8,885 bases of DNA, from positions 1 to 8,885 of the forward strand of contig JAVYSG010000050.1 in assembly GCA_038729325.1 (NCBI GenBank). Direction: 5' to 3'. This DNA comes from UBA509 sp038729325 (lineage in GTDB: Archaea; Thermoplasmatota; Thermoplasmata; Thermoplasmatales; Thermoplasmataceae). The translations under genes were made by a program, and so were the position numbers. Of this stretch, positions 1-6,375 are shown piece after piece (the first letter of the stretch is position 1; each line of letters opens with the position of its first letter). The notes below the pieces were generated by a model. It saw nothing but the letters and a program-made list of their open reading frames with translations. It was not told the origin of the DNA and searched no databases.

Positions 1-1
1 A

Positions 2-75
2 AGCCGCCGACGGGATTCGATCCCGCGACCTCGTGCTTACCAAGCACGCGCTCTACCAGGCTGAGCTACGACGGC
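2..75 (-). tRNA. tRNA-Thr (anticodon GGU)
   Basis: Read on the minus strand, the sequence folds as a complete cloverleaf. The 7-bp acceptor stem pairs GCCGTCG with CGGCGGC through one T-G wobble. The D arm is GCTC/GAGC, and the anticodon stem is CGTGC/GCACG around the loop TTGGTAA, with the anticodon GGT complementary to plus-strand 39-41. The variable loop has 5 nt, and the T stem is GCGGG/CCCGT. The anticodon reads ACC/ACU threonine codons. The discriminator base is U, as is usual for archaeal tRNA-Thr. No intron is present and CCA is not encoded. The T loop reads ATCGAAT, so position 54 is A rather than the usual U. Confidence 0.95.
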
Positions 76-99
76 ACGGCAATGGTGATGTTTTGGACG

Positions 100-114
100 G
101 TATATAATTTTTTC
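100..114 (-). promoter_or_regulatory. TATA-box region of the tRNA-Thr gene
   Basis: On the minus strand this reads as an A-run followed by ATTATATA. It is centred about 30 nt upstream of the mature tRNA 5' end at 75, so transcription would start a few nucleotides before the tRNA. That spacing fits an archaeal TBP/TFB promoter. The call rests on composition and position only. Confidence 0.5.
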
Positions 115-228
115 AAGGTATCATTATGGATATTCAATCTGGCAAAAGCCGGCAAATCTGGGCACTGTAGCCGGGCCTATAAAGAATTTTTGCATGGTTC
201 AGGACTGAATCCGTTACCAATTCCAAAT

Positions 229-238
229 GTATTTTAGC
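229..238 (+). promoter_or_regulatory. Possible TATA box for the mcm operon
   Basis: GTATTTTAGC lies about 26 nt before the ATG codons at 255 and 261, which would give a leaderless mcm transcript. A second candidate, CTATAAAG at 178-185, would instead give a leader of about 50 nt. The sequence alone does not decide between them. Confidence 0.3.
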
Positions 239-254
239 ATGTTTGAGACTCACC

Positions 255-2369
255 ATGTTAATGATCACATCCCTTATGGATGACCCTGAAAAGATCAAGT
301 CAGGATGGATGAGAATCTTCTCAGAGTTCGGTTATCTGGACAGGATAAATAAATTGAGTGCAATGTATCCTGAAGAAAAATCCCTATACGTATCGTTCAG
401 GGACATTTCAGAATATGGCCGGAGCAATGGTTTTGATCAGGGACTTGCTGAAGACCCGGAACTGTTTATTTCGCTGGGGGAAGATGTTCTGAAGGAAATG
501 ATGCGTCCTGTTCTGGAGCATGTCACCAGGATAAATCTCAGGATAACCGACATAAGTGAGGACCCAGCATTCCGCAAGGAAATCAGGCAGTTAAGGAGCC
601 CAGATATAGGTAAGCTGCTGAGCATAACCGGGATAATAAGGAAAAACACAGAAGTTCTCCCACGACTTCAGATAGCTGCCTTCGAATGCAGCGTATGCGG
701 TGAGATAAACCTTGTTCATCAGGAGCGCGGGAAGCTTGATGAGCCTCAGGAATGCCAGGGGAAACTGGAAAGTGGCCTCGATCATTCCAAGGCAAAATTC
801 AGGCTGAAATCAGATCTATCTGAGTTTGTGGATACTCAAAAGGTGGAGCTGCAGGAGAATCCTGAAACCCTTGAAGGGGGTACTCAGCCTCAACGAATTG
901 CAGTAATAATGGAAGATGACATCACGGGACGGCTGTTTCCTGGCGACAGAGTAACCATTGACGGAATCCTGCGGGCGGAACAGAAACGGGCTGGAAACAT
1001 AATGCTTACTGAATATGACATTTTCTTCTACGCGCTTTATTATAAGAAGTCAAAGGAGCTTGAGGAGATCAATATTTCAACTGAGGACGAGGAGAAGATA
1101 GTCGAATTATCCCACACACCAAACATAATTGACGTTCTTGCAACATCCATCGCCCCCACAATATATGGCATGGAAATGGTGAAAACAACTCTAGTCCTTC
1201 AGATGTTCGGAGGTGTCCGGAAAGTCATGAGGGACGGAACAACCATGAGGGGTGATATCCACATACTGATGGTTGGTGATCCCGGAACCGCCAAGTCTCA
1301 GCTCCTGAAGTATATGACAGAGATTTCTCCGCGTGGAGTATTCGCATTTGGAAGAGGTTCGAGCGCGGCAGGACTCACAGCTGCAGCGGTCAGGGACGAC
1401 TTCGGTGAGGGCAGATGGACCCTGGAAGCCGGGGCACTTGTGCTTGCGGATAATGGCTTTGCAGCAATTGACGAGCTTGACAAGATGGATGATAAGGATA
1501 CTGCCGCAATGCATGAGGCGATGGAACAGCAGACAATCACCATAAGCAAAGCAGGCATAATGGCAACGCTCAAGTCACGCTGCTCCATTCTTGGTGCAGC
1601 AAATCCAAAATTCGGAAGATATGATCAGAACAGGCCCATAGTGGACCAGATAGATTTTCCGCCACCGCTCCTCTCAAGATTTGATGTTATATTCAAAATC
1701 ATTGACAGGCCGGACAGGAATAATGATGAAAGGCTTGCAGACCATGTGCTGAAAGCTCACAGGGTTGGTGAAATATACAGAAGTCTTGAGCTTAATGAGA
1801 TTTCGGATTTTGAGATACCTGAAGAACAGGGCTTCAGGCCAGCCGTGGAAAAAGATCTCATCAGAAAATATGTGTCTTATGCAAGGACCAGAATTTTCCC
1901 GAGGCTTTCTGACGATGCCATACAGGTTCTCAAGGAAGAGTATGTCAAAACACGCGGAGGAAACCCTGATTCGATTCCAATAACTGCCAGGCAGCTGGAA
2001 TCAACAATCCGGCTGGCAGAGGCAGCGGCAAAGGCAAGACTTTCCCCAATTGTTACCACAGCTGATGCACTGCTGGCCAAGAAGATAGTTGATTACTACC
2101 TGAAAGATGTATCTATGAATAATGGTGAGCTTGACATAGACATACTGTATACAGGAACAAGCTCAAAGCAGAGGTCAGATCTGGAGACTGTGTTTGACAT
2201 TATCCGGGAGATAAAGAAAGAAAAGAACCAGGCAGACATTGATGATGTTATTGCAATATCATCATCCAGAGGACTTACTGCAGAAAGGGCAGTAGAGGCG
2301 ATCGCCAGGCTTAAGAGCGCCGGGCAGATTTATGAGCCATCATACAGGAAATTAGATGTGATAAGGTGA
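255..2369 (+). CDS. mcm: MCM replicative DNA helicase
   Basis: This is the archaeal minichromosome maintenance helicase, an AAA+ motor that forms a hexameric ring and unwinds DNA at the replication fork. Numbered from the TTG at 243, it has an N-terminal OB/zinc region (C149-x2-C152 and C171). The Walker A motif GDPGTAKS is at 345-352 and Walker B AAIDELDKM at 407-415. Sensor-1 Asn is about 454 in GAANPKFGR, and the arginine finger is R479 in LSRFD. A C-terminal winged helix fills roughly the last 65 residues. The length of about 700 aa is normal and there is no intein. The start is uncertain: TTG 243 and ATG 255, 261 and 276 are all in frame. ATG 255/261 fits a leaderless transcript, while ATG 276 (MDDPEKIKSGW) gives a compact N-terminus. 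The usual fourth zinc cysteine is missing. The gene is first in a tight operon; its stop lies 2 nt before the likely start of the DUF424 gene. Confidence 0.96.
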   Translation: MLMITSLMDDPEKIKSGWMRIFSEFGYLDRINKLSAMYPEEKSLYVSFRDISEYGRSNGFDQGLAEDPELFISLGEDVLKEMMRPVLEHVTRINLRITDISEDPAFRKEIRQLRSPDIGKLLSITGIIRKNTEVLPRLQIAAFECSVCGEINLVHQERGKLDEPQECQGKLESGLDHSKAKFRLKSDLSEFVDTQKVELQENPETLEGGTQPQRIAVIMEDDITGRLFPGDRVTIDGILRAEQKRAGNIMLTEYDIFFYALYYKKSKELEEINISTEDEEKIVELSHTPNIIDVLATSIAPTIYGMEMVKTTLVLQMFGGVRKVMRDGTTMRGDIHILMVGDPGTAKSQLLKYMTEISPRGVFAFGRGSSAAGLTAAAVRDDFGEGRWTLEAGALVLADNGFAAIDELDKMDDKDTAAMHEAMEQQTITISKAGIMATLKSRCSILGAANPKFGRYDQNRPIVDQIDFPPPLLSRFDVIFKIIDRPDRNNDERLADHVLKAHRVGEIYRSLELNEISDFEIPEEQGFRPAVEKDLIRKYVSYARTRIFPRLSDDAIQVLKEEYVKTRGGNPDSIPITARQLESTIRLAEAAAKARLSPIVTTADALLAKKIVDYYLKDVSMNNGELDIDILYTGTSSKQRSDLETVFDIIREIKKEKNQADIDDVIAISSSRGLTAERAVEAIARLKSAGQIYEPSYRKLDVIR

Positions 2370-2371
2370 AG

Positions 2372-2674
2372 ATGGAGATCAACATGAAAATAGTCAGCAC
2401 ACAGGGAGAGGTTTTGCTGGCTGCTGCAGATTCGGATCTCATTGACAGGGATCTCAGGGAGGGAAAACTCCACCTAAAGGTAATTCCGCAATTCTATGGG
2501 GAGACAAGGGTATCGGAGGAAACCTTTCTATCGTCAATGGCCATGTGCACAATTGCAAACCTTGTGGGCAAAAAAGTGGTAAACCTCGCCATTCACAACG
2601 AGTTCATTGATTCTGAAAATGTGATTTATATTGATGGTGTTCCCCACGCCCAGTTTGCCAAGCTGGTGGAATGA
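2372..2674 (+). CDS. DUF424 family protein
   Basis: This small archaeal protein of about 100 aa matches the DUF424 pattern. It has an N-terminal strand with TQGEVLLAAAD, a central REGKLHLKV segment, then the helix CTIANLVGKK and the C-terminal motif ENVIYIDGVPHAQFAKL. The biochemical role is not established; the family is found across archaea and is often seen near translation or replication genes. It lies directly behind mcm. Possible starts are GTG 2366 (overlapping the mcm stop by 4 nt), ATG 2372 and ATG 2384. I chose ATG 2372 because it gives the usual N-terminal length, with AGGTGA just upstream. ATG 2384 has GGAGATC 3 nt before it and is a real alternative. The gene ends 1 nt before the methyltransferase start. 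Confidence 0.85.
   Translation: MEINMKIVSTQGEVLLAAADSDLIDRDLREGKLHLKVIPQFYGETRVSEETFLSSMAMCTIANLVGKKVVNLAIHNEFIDSENVIYIDGVPHAQFAKLVE
2664..2669 (+). promoter_or_regulatory. Shine-Dalgarno deciding the TTG start of the methyltransferase
   Basis: GGTGGA lies 6 nt before the TTG at 2676. It supports that codon as the start, because no ATG in this frame lies between the DUF424 stop and the conserved part of the methyltransferase. An ATG at 2671 overlapping the stop is in another frame and leads nowhere. Confidence 0.5.
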
Positions 2675-2675
2675 C

Positions 2676-3082
2676 TTGGATCAGAGTGGGAAAAAGGAGG
2701 AACTGGTTGTACATGTTTTCGAAAGCATACAGGACCGATACGATCTGCTGGACAGCTTCATCTCTATGGGAATGGATCAGAGGTGGCGGCGCACCCTTGT
2801 ATCAGAACTTGATCTGAGGCCTGGCCAGACTGTCCTGGACTGCGGAGCTGGAACTGGAAAACTGACGCATGGAATTCTACAGGCCTGCCCATCATGCTCA
2901 ACCATATCGCTGGACATAACGCAGAGCATGTTCAGGCAGTCCTATCTTCCCGACACAAGGTTCATAACGGCAAGTGCTGAAAATATTCCTCTGGAAGACT
3001 GCTCTGTGGATGCAGTTGCATCAGCATATCTTACCAGGAATCTGGAGAATCTTGACAGATACCTGATGGAAGTGAAGAGGGT
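2676..3082 (+). CDS. UbiE/MenG-like SAM methyltransferase (3' end lost in gap)
   Basis: This is a class I SAM-dependent methyltransferase of the UbiE/MenG type, which C-methylates demethylmenaquinone in the last steps of quinone synthesis. About 135 residues are visible. The family N-terminal signature appears as VFESIQDRYDLLDSF followed by MGMDQRWRR. SAM motif I is VLDCGAGTGKLT, followed by the acidic strand end SLDITQSM and the later motif ENIPLEDCSVDAV. A run of Ns truncates it at 3083, removing about 90 C-terminal residues. The start is TTG 2676, 1 nt after the DUF424 stop, so the gene is probably cotranscribed with mcm. Thermoplasma makes menaquinones, which fits this role, but the exact substrate is inferred. 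It could be another UbiE-like methyltransferase. Confidence 0.85.
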
Positions 3083-3182
3083 NNNNNNNNNNNNNNNNNN
3101 NNNNNNNNNNNNNNNNNNNNNNNNNNNNNNNNNNNNNNNNNNNNNNNNNNNNNNNNNNNNNNNNNNNNNNNNNNNNNNNNNN
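3083..3182. other. Assembly gap of 100 Ns
   Basis: Exactly 100 undetermined bases mark a scaffold join of unknown true length. The C-terminal parts of the methyltransferase (left) and the NfeD-like protease (right) are missing here. Reading the protease frame leftwards through the gap continues into the antisense of the methyltransferase, and that extension is not real. Confidence 0.99.
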
Positions 3183-4219
3183 ACTGCCAGAATGGCAACA
3201 AGCACAGCTGCAAGATAAAAATCAGTTCCTATGGGTGATGGAGAGTAGCCGGGATTGCTTGAGAGATAAGGTGATGCCAGCATGAATGTTCCAACCAGGG
3301 ATACAGCAACACCTGATATCAGTGCCACGCCATGGCCGGTTTTAGCTTCCAGGAATATTAAGACGGCCCCCATCAGCAGGATTATGATTCCAATCAAGGA
3401 TGCACTCACCAACTCTGCCCCAACCAGACCGAGACCTATAAATATTATGCCTATGACGCTCAGGGCCACCGTCCCGTGATACAGGTCTGCCAGTATTGCT
3501 ATAGCGCCAATGAGTATCATAATTCCATCAACAGTGGTATTGCTCAGAAAACTGAGGAAATTGTCATAGAAGGATGGGTTCTCAGTATAAGGGGTGTATA
3601 CGGTAAGGTTGAGAGACCCTATTAGGTCGGTCAGATTATTGGAAAGCCCGGTAATCACGCCGTAGGACAGTGCCTCATTAGCGGTATATGCCACGTCTTC
3701 ATACACCATATTCAAGACAGCAGAAACATTCCTGCCATGAGCCTGGGCCATTGAAGCCATGAGGCTGGCCATTGCACTCTCAGTGTGATTCTGCTCGAGA
3801 GCAGTGCCTCCCACAACGATTGGAGTTGACGGACCAATGTATGAACCCTGTCCCATGTAAATTCCGGTGGATGCCATGGCTATATAAGAACCGGCTGAAG
3901 CGCCGTTGGAATCAGCAGGGATGTAGGTATATACAGGAATGCCGCGTGATTCCGTGGAATTTATTGCACTGACCATGTCCAGCATGTTTTCCAGTATCCC
4001 CCCCGGAGTATTCATGTCAATGATTACGGCTGCCGTAGTTGAAGCCGTCAGGGTGGAGAGAGATCCTGAGAGAAACTGGTCAGATCCTGCATCAATGGCT
4101 TCGTGCAGATTCAGGATTATCACTGATTTCCCGCCAGATGCCGATGAGTGGGAAGACATGAATAACAGCATTGAAGCTGCTACCAGTAATATGGCCAGTA
4201 TCGTGAGAAACTTCCTCAT
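3183..4219 (-). CDS. NfeD/ClpP-class membrane protease homologue (3' end lost in gap)
   Basis: This resembles the membrane serine protease family of Pyrococcus PH1510 (NfeD1b). In order it has a signal or anchor segment (about 5-22) and a ClpP/crotonase-fold domain (about 30-205). That domain contains the oxyanion/strand motif IIDMNTPGG (66-74) and the nucleophile motif NGASAGSYIA, with the expected Ser at 108. At least four hydrophobic segments follow (about 232-250, 252-270, 272-290, 295-315), and a fifth begins near 333. The C-terminal NfeD OB domain would lie in the gap. In PH1510 the catalytic base is a lysine about 17 residues before the GRN motif. Here that place is His145, and no lysine occurs between the Ser motif and GRN (162-164). 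The role is probably membrane protein quality control, often with a stomatin partner, which is not visible here. ATG 4219 fits a leaderless transcript. Confidence 0.87.
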
Positions 4220-4241
4220 GCATGGTTAGTAGACCGAATCC

Positions 4242-4257
4242 ATATAATTATATTTCT
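4242..4257 (-). promoter_or_regulatory. TATA box of the NfeD-like gene
   Basis: On the minus strand this reads GAAATATAATTATATG, a strong A/T-rich box. It is centred about 27-30 nt upstream of ATG 4219, which predicts a leaderless or nearly leaderless mRNA. It also overlaps the stop codon of the small upstream ORF. Confidence 0.55.
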
Positions 4258-4412
4258 CGTGGATGATATTCAGAAATCCAGAAACTGTCAGGCTGAGTTA
4301 TTCCGACATGGGACAATGCATTCTCCAGGTTCTTTGCATCCGATTGTTTAATCTGCCAGTCATACAGTGATTCCGGTACCTTTCGTGAAATTCCGTAAAG
4401 AATTTTATGCAT
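4248..4412 (-). CDS. Possible small protein, 54 aa
   Basis: I do not recognise this protein. An ATG-started frame of 54 codons lies between the NfeD-like gene and aspS, on the NfeD strand. The composition looks protein-like: it begins MHKILYGISRKVPESLYDWQ and ends with TQPDSFWISEYHPREI, giving a mixed helix/strand character and no membrane segment. A TATA-like GAATATAAG at 4441-4449 (minus strand) is placed for a start near 4419. Against it, the ORF overlaps the aspS promoter, uses the CGA codon twice (neighbours prefer AGG/AGA) and is short. It could be a chance ORF or the remnant of a larger gene. Confidence 0.3.
   Translation of the reverse strand: MHKILYGISRKVPESLYDWQIKQSDAKNLENALSHVGITQPDSFWISEYHPREI
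4399..4409 (+). promoter_or_regulatory. TATA box of aspS
   Basis: AGAATTTTATG is centred about 27 nt before ATG 4431, which predicts a leaderless aspS mRNA starting at that codon. The ATG inside this box, at 4407, is in frame with aspS. It would add eight residues absent from typical AspRS N-termini, so it is rejected as the start. Confidence 0.5.
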
Positions 4413-4430
4413 CCAAAAGATAGGCGTCTG

Positions 4431-5720
4431 ATGGAAAGAACTTATATTCAGGATCTCAGGCATTTGACGGATAACTCTGAAGTTGAGCTTTATGGTTGGG
4501 TCCAGGAAGTCAGGAAGCTCAAGAAGATTTCATTCTTAACGTTACGGGACAGCACTGGTTCAGTGCAGGTAACTTTGAAACCGGAATATCTCCAGGAAAT
4601 TGACACAATTACCGGAGTGAACCGGGAATCTGTCATTTCTGTCATGGGCACTGTCACAAAGGAAGGTGTTGCGAAATCCGGCATAGAAGTTGTAGCCAGA
4701 TCCGTGAACATTTTAAACAGGGCAGGAACTCCACTTCCTCTTGGAATAACAGATCCGGTTGAAGCCGACTTTGACACAAGACTTAACAACAGATTCCTTG
4801 ATCTGAGAAAACCGGACAAACATATTATTTTCAGGGTGGAGAGCTCCCTTCTCTGGGGAATCAGAAAATTCCTCATGTCAAATGATTTTATAGAGGTCCA
4901 CACGCCAAAAATAGTCGCTGCTGCAACAGAAGGCGGTGCAGATCTTTTCAGGGTGCAGTATTTTGAAAAAAATGCGTATCTTAATCAGAGCCCGCAACTC
5001 TACAAGGAAATATTAATCTCCGGAGGAATAGACAGAGTATTCGAGGTAGGGCCAGCTTTCAGGGCGGAAGAGCACAACACAGTGAGACACCTTAATGAGT
5101 TCACATCTGTGGATATAGAGATGGCTTTCTCCGACCATAACGATGCCATGAAGATGCTGGAAAATGCCGTCCGATATGGAATTCAGGAGGTTGTGGATAA
5201 AAATAATGATCTCCTTGAAATGCACGGGATACACCTGAAGGTACCGAATGTACCGTTTCCCCGAATCACTTACAGGGACTGTATTTCGCTTCTGGAGAAA
5301 GAGGGGCAACCTGTTTCGTTCGGCGAGGACTTCACTCCTGAGCAGCTGAGGGATATAGGAAAAAAATTCCCGGATTTTTATTTCATCACTGAATGGCCGT
5401 CCTCTGTCAGGCCTTTCTACACAATGCCAAAGCCTGGAGATGGTGAAGTTACTAATTCATATGATCTGCAGTTCGGTGAAAAAGAGATAACTTCAGGTGC
5501 ACAGAGGGTGCATGATCCTGAAATGCTTGAAAAGAGGTTCCGGCAGAAAGGTCTCGATCCTTCTGCCTTTGAGTTCTATATAAAGGCTTTCAAATATGGT
5601 ATGCCTCCGCACGCAGGCTGGGGTCTTGGCCTGGAGAGACTCAGCATGATAATACTGAATCTGCCCAACATACGTGAGGTCACACTATTTCCTAGGGATC
5701 GAACGAGAATTGTCCCCTGA
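4431..5720 (+). CDS. aspS: Aspartyl-tRNA synthetase, archaeal type
   Basis: This cytoplasmic class IIb synthetase charges tRNA-Asp with aspartate, and tRNA-Asn as well if it is the non-discriminating form. The start MERTYIQDLRHL and the 429-aa length are typical of archaeal AspRS. An N-terminal OB anticodon-binding domain (about 15-90) contains GWVQEVRKLKKISF. Motif 1 follows LNNRFLDLRKPDKH. Motif 2 is FRAEEHNTVRHLNEF, with ATP-binding Arg at about 211. Motif 3 is GWGLGLERL, with Arg at about 403. The family C-terminal end FPRDRTRIVP is present. Residue 25 is Gln at the place where discriminating archaeal enzymes carry Trp and some non-discriminating ones carry His, so specificity cannot be assigned. 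A T-rich tract at 5721-5734 directly after the stop may terminate transcription. The gene is divergent from the NfeD-like gene. Confidence 0.97.
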   Translation: MERTYIQDLRHLTDNSEVELYGWVQEVRKLKKISFLTLRDSTGSVQVTLKPEYLQEIDTITGVNRESVISVMGTVTKEGVAKSGIEVVARSVNILNRAGTPLPLGITDPVEADFDTRLNNRFLDLRKPDKHIIFRVESSLLWGIRKFLMSNDFIEVHTPKIVAAATEGGADLFRVQYFEKNAYLNQSPQLYKEILISGGIDRVFEVGPAFRAEEHNTVRHLNEFTSVDIEMAFSDHNDAMKMLENAVRYGIQEVVDKNNDLLEMHGIHLKVPNVPFPRITYRDCISLLEKEGQPVSFGEDFTPEQLRDIGKKFPDFYFITEWPSSVRPFYTMPKPGDGEVTNSYDLQFGEKEITSGAQRVHDPEMLEKRFRQKGLDPSAFEFYIKAFKYGMPPHAGWGLGLERLSMIILNLPNIREVTLFPRDRTRIVP

Positions 5721-5819
5721 ATTCTTTCTTTTCCTCCCATCGTCGCCAAAAGCTACTTGGTCCATCTCTTCATAGCTCGCTATTTCCAGGTCATCTCTTA
5801 GAAACTTTTTCTTGGACAT
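5685..5819 (-). CDS. Probable small charged protein, 44 aa
   Basis: I do not recognise this protein. A 44-codon frame starts at ATG 5819 and ends in TAG, and its last 36 bases are antisense to the 3' end of aspS. The product is very hydrophilic. It begins MSKKKFLRDDLEIASYEEMD, has a central AFGDDGRKRK and a basic tail ending SIPRK, with no cysteine and no membrane segment. The reason to believe it is a good TATA-like box (TTTTTAAATG, 5837-5846) placed for a leaderless start at this ATG. Codon use, such as AGA, AGG and ATA, matches the neighbours. The basic tail and acidic middle suggest a nucleic-acid- or protein-binding peptide, but that is only inference. The alternative is a chance ORF. 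Confidence 0.45.
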   Translation of the reverse strand: MSKKKFLRDDLEIASYEEMDQVAFGDDGRKRKNSGDNSRSIPRK

Positions 5820-5834
5820 CAATGACCATTTAAT

Positions 5835-5848
5835 ACATTTAAAAAGCG
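5835..5848 (-). promoter_or_regulatory. TATA-rich promoter of the 44-aa gene
   Basis: On the minus strand this includes TTTTTAAATG, centred about 24-26 nt before ATG 5819. The surrounding 5826-5862 is an A/T-rich block with ATTTAA repeated at 5828, 5837 and 5851. It could promote transcription in both directions. Confidence 0.4.
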
Positions 5849-5948
5849 CTATTTAAATATTTCTTATGTTCCGCAGAATAAAAGCAGATTCCTGCAGACC
5901 ATGGGCCGCAGTAATGAGAAATCAATTGCTGAACATACTGTTTGAAGC

Positions 5949-5962
5949 GATAATATATATAA
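5949..5962 (+). promoter_or_regulatory. TATA box in front of the csaA pseudogene
   Basis: GATAATATATATAA is centred about 31 nt before ATG 5988, close to leaderless spacing. It is one of the best TATA boxes in the window, although the gene behind it is broken. Confidence 0.5.
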
Positions 5963-5987
5963 CAGCCATTTTTCAGGCAGTGACAAA

Positions 5988-6343
5988 ATGTCGGAGATCA
6001 TCGACTATTCCGATTTTGCAAAAGTTGGCGTAAGAGCCGGCGGGATAATTGCTGCGAGATAATTTCCTCGGGCAGGGAAGCCTGCAATCAAGCTAATCAT
6101 AGAATTCGGCAACAATGGCGCAAGGAGATAAAGCGCCTGAATTACCGGTATCATGATACTGGAACGCCTTTGGGGACGACGGCTATTACTGTTGTGAATT
6201 CTCATCCAGAACAGATCGCTGACTTCATCTCTTAAGTAATGATTCTGGGACTCCCTGACAGAGATGTAACTGCCGTTCGGGTTTCTCCAGAGATGGAGAT
6301 CGACACGGGGCAAACCTTGACTGATGTAATACGGCCTCTGTGA
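5988..6343 (+). pseudogene. csaA: csaA-like tRNA-binding-domain protein, decayed
   Basis: The joined reading matches the CsaA/MetRS-beta (EMAP-type) tRNA-binding fold from end to end. The first part, MSEIIDYSDFAKV, is followed by FPRAGKPAIKLIIEFGNNGA. After a frame change come RYHDTGTPLGTTAITVVN, HPEQIADFIS, VMILGLPD and VSPEMEIDTG. The gene is broken by in-frame stops TAA 6060, TAA 6129 and TGA 6138. A 1-nt deletion near 6146 moves the frame (ACC CGG would restore it), and a further TAA sits at 6233 in FIS-stop-VMILG. The conserved KVDLRVG motif has become KVGVRAG, which shows relaxed constraint. The intact protein would be about 118 aa, which is full length. Family members bind tRNA or act as chaperone-like export factors. 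The frame ends in TGA 6341-6343, 33 nt before the dehydrogenase ATG. Confidence 0.88.
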
Positions 6344-6375
6344 AAATTCCATATCTGTGTTCTCAATATCGTGGT

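Noticed and set aside
81..210. Box C/D sRNA candidate (GTGATGT near 86 and CTGA at 204)
   Set aside because: The boxes are about 115 nt apart with no C'/D' pair or terminal stem, so they do not form an archaeal C/D sRNA.
2942..3182. Extension of the NfeD-like frame leftwards across the N gap
   Set aside because: The residues beyond the gap are the antisense of the methyltransferase gene; the frame stays open only because Ns contain no stops.
4258..4296. Box C/D-like pair between nfeD and aspS
   Set aside because: The C-box candidate has two mismatches to RUGAUGA, and no flanking stem is visible.
5866..6030. Plus-strand ORF of 55 codons beginning MFRRIKADSC
   Set aside because: It overlaps the start of the csaA pseudogene in another frame, has no homology I recognise, and its second half is clearly out-of-frame csaA.
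6233..6235. Stop codons in the csaA region as recoding (selenocysteine, pyrrolysine or reassigned codons)
   Set aside because: Both TAA and TGA occur together with a frameshift and loss of conserved residues. Decay explains all of it, and no other gene in the window shows recoding.
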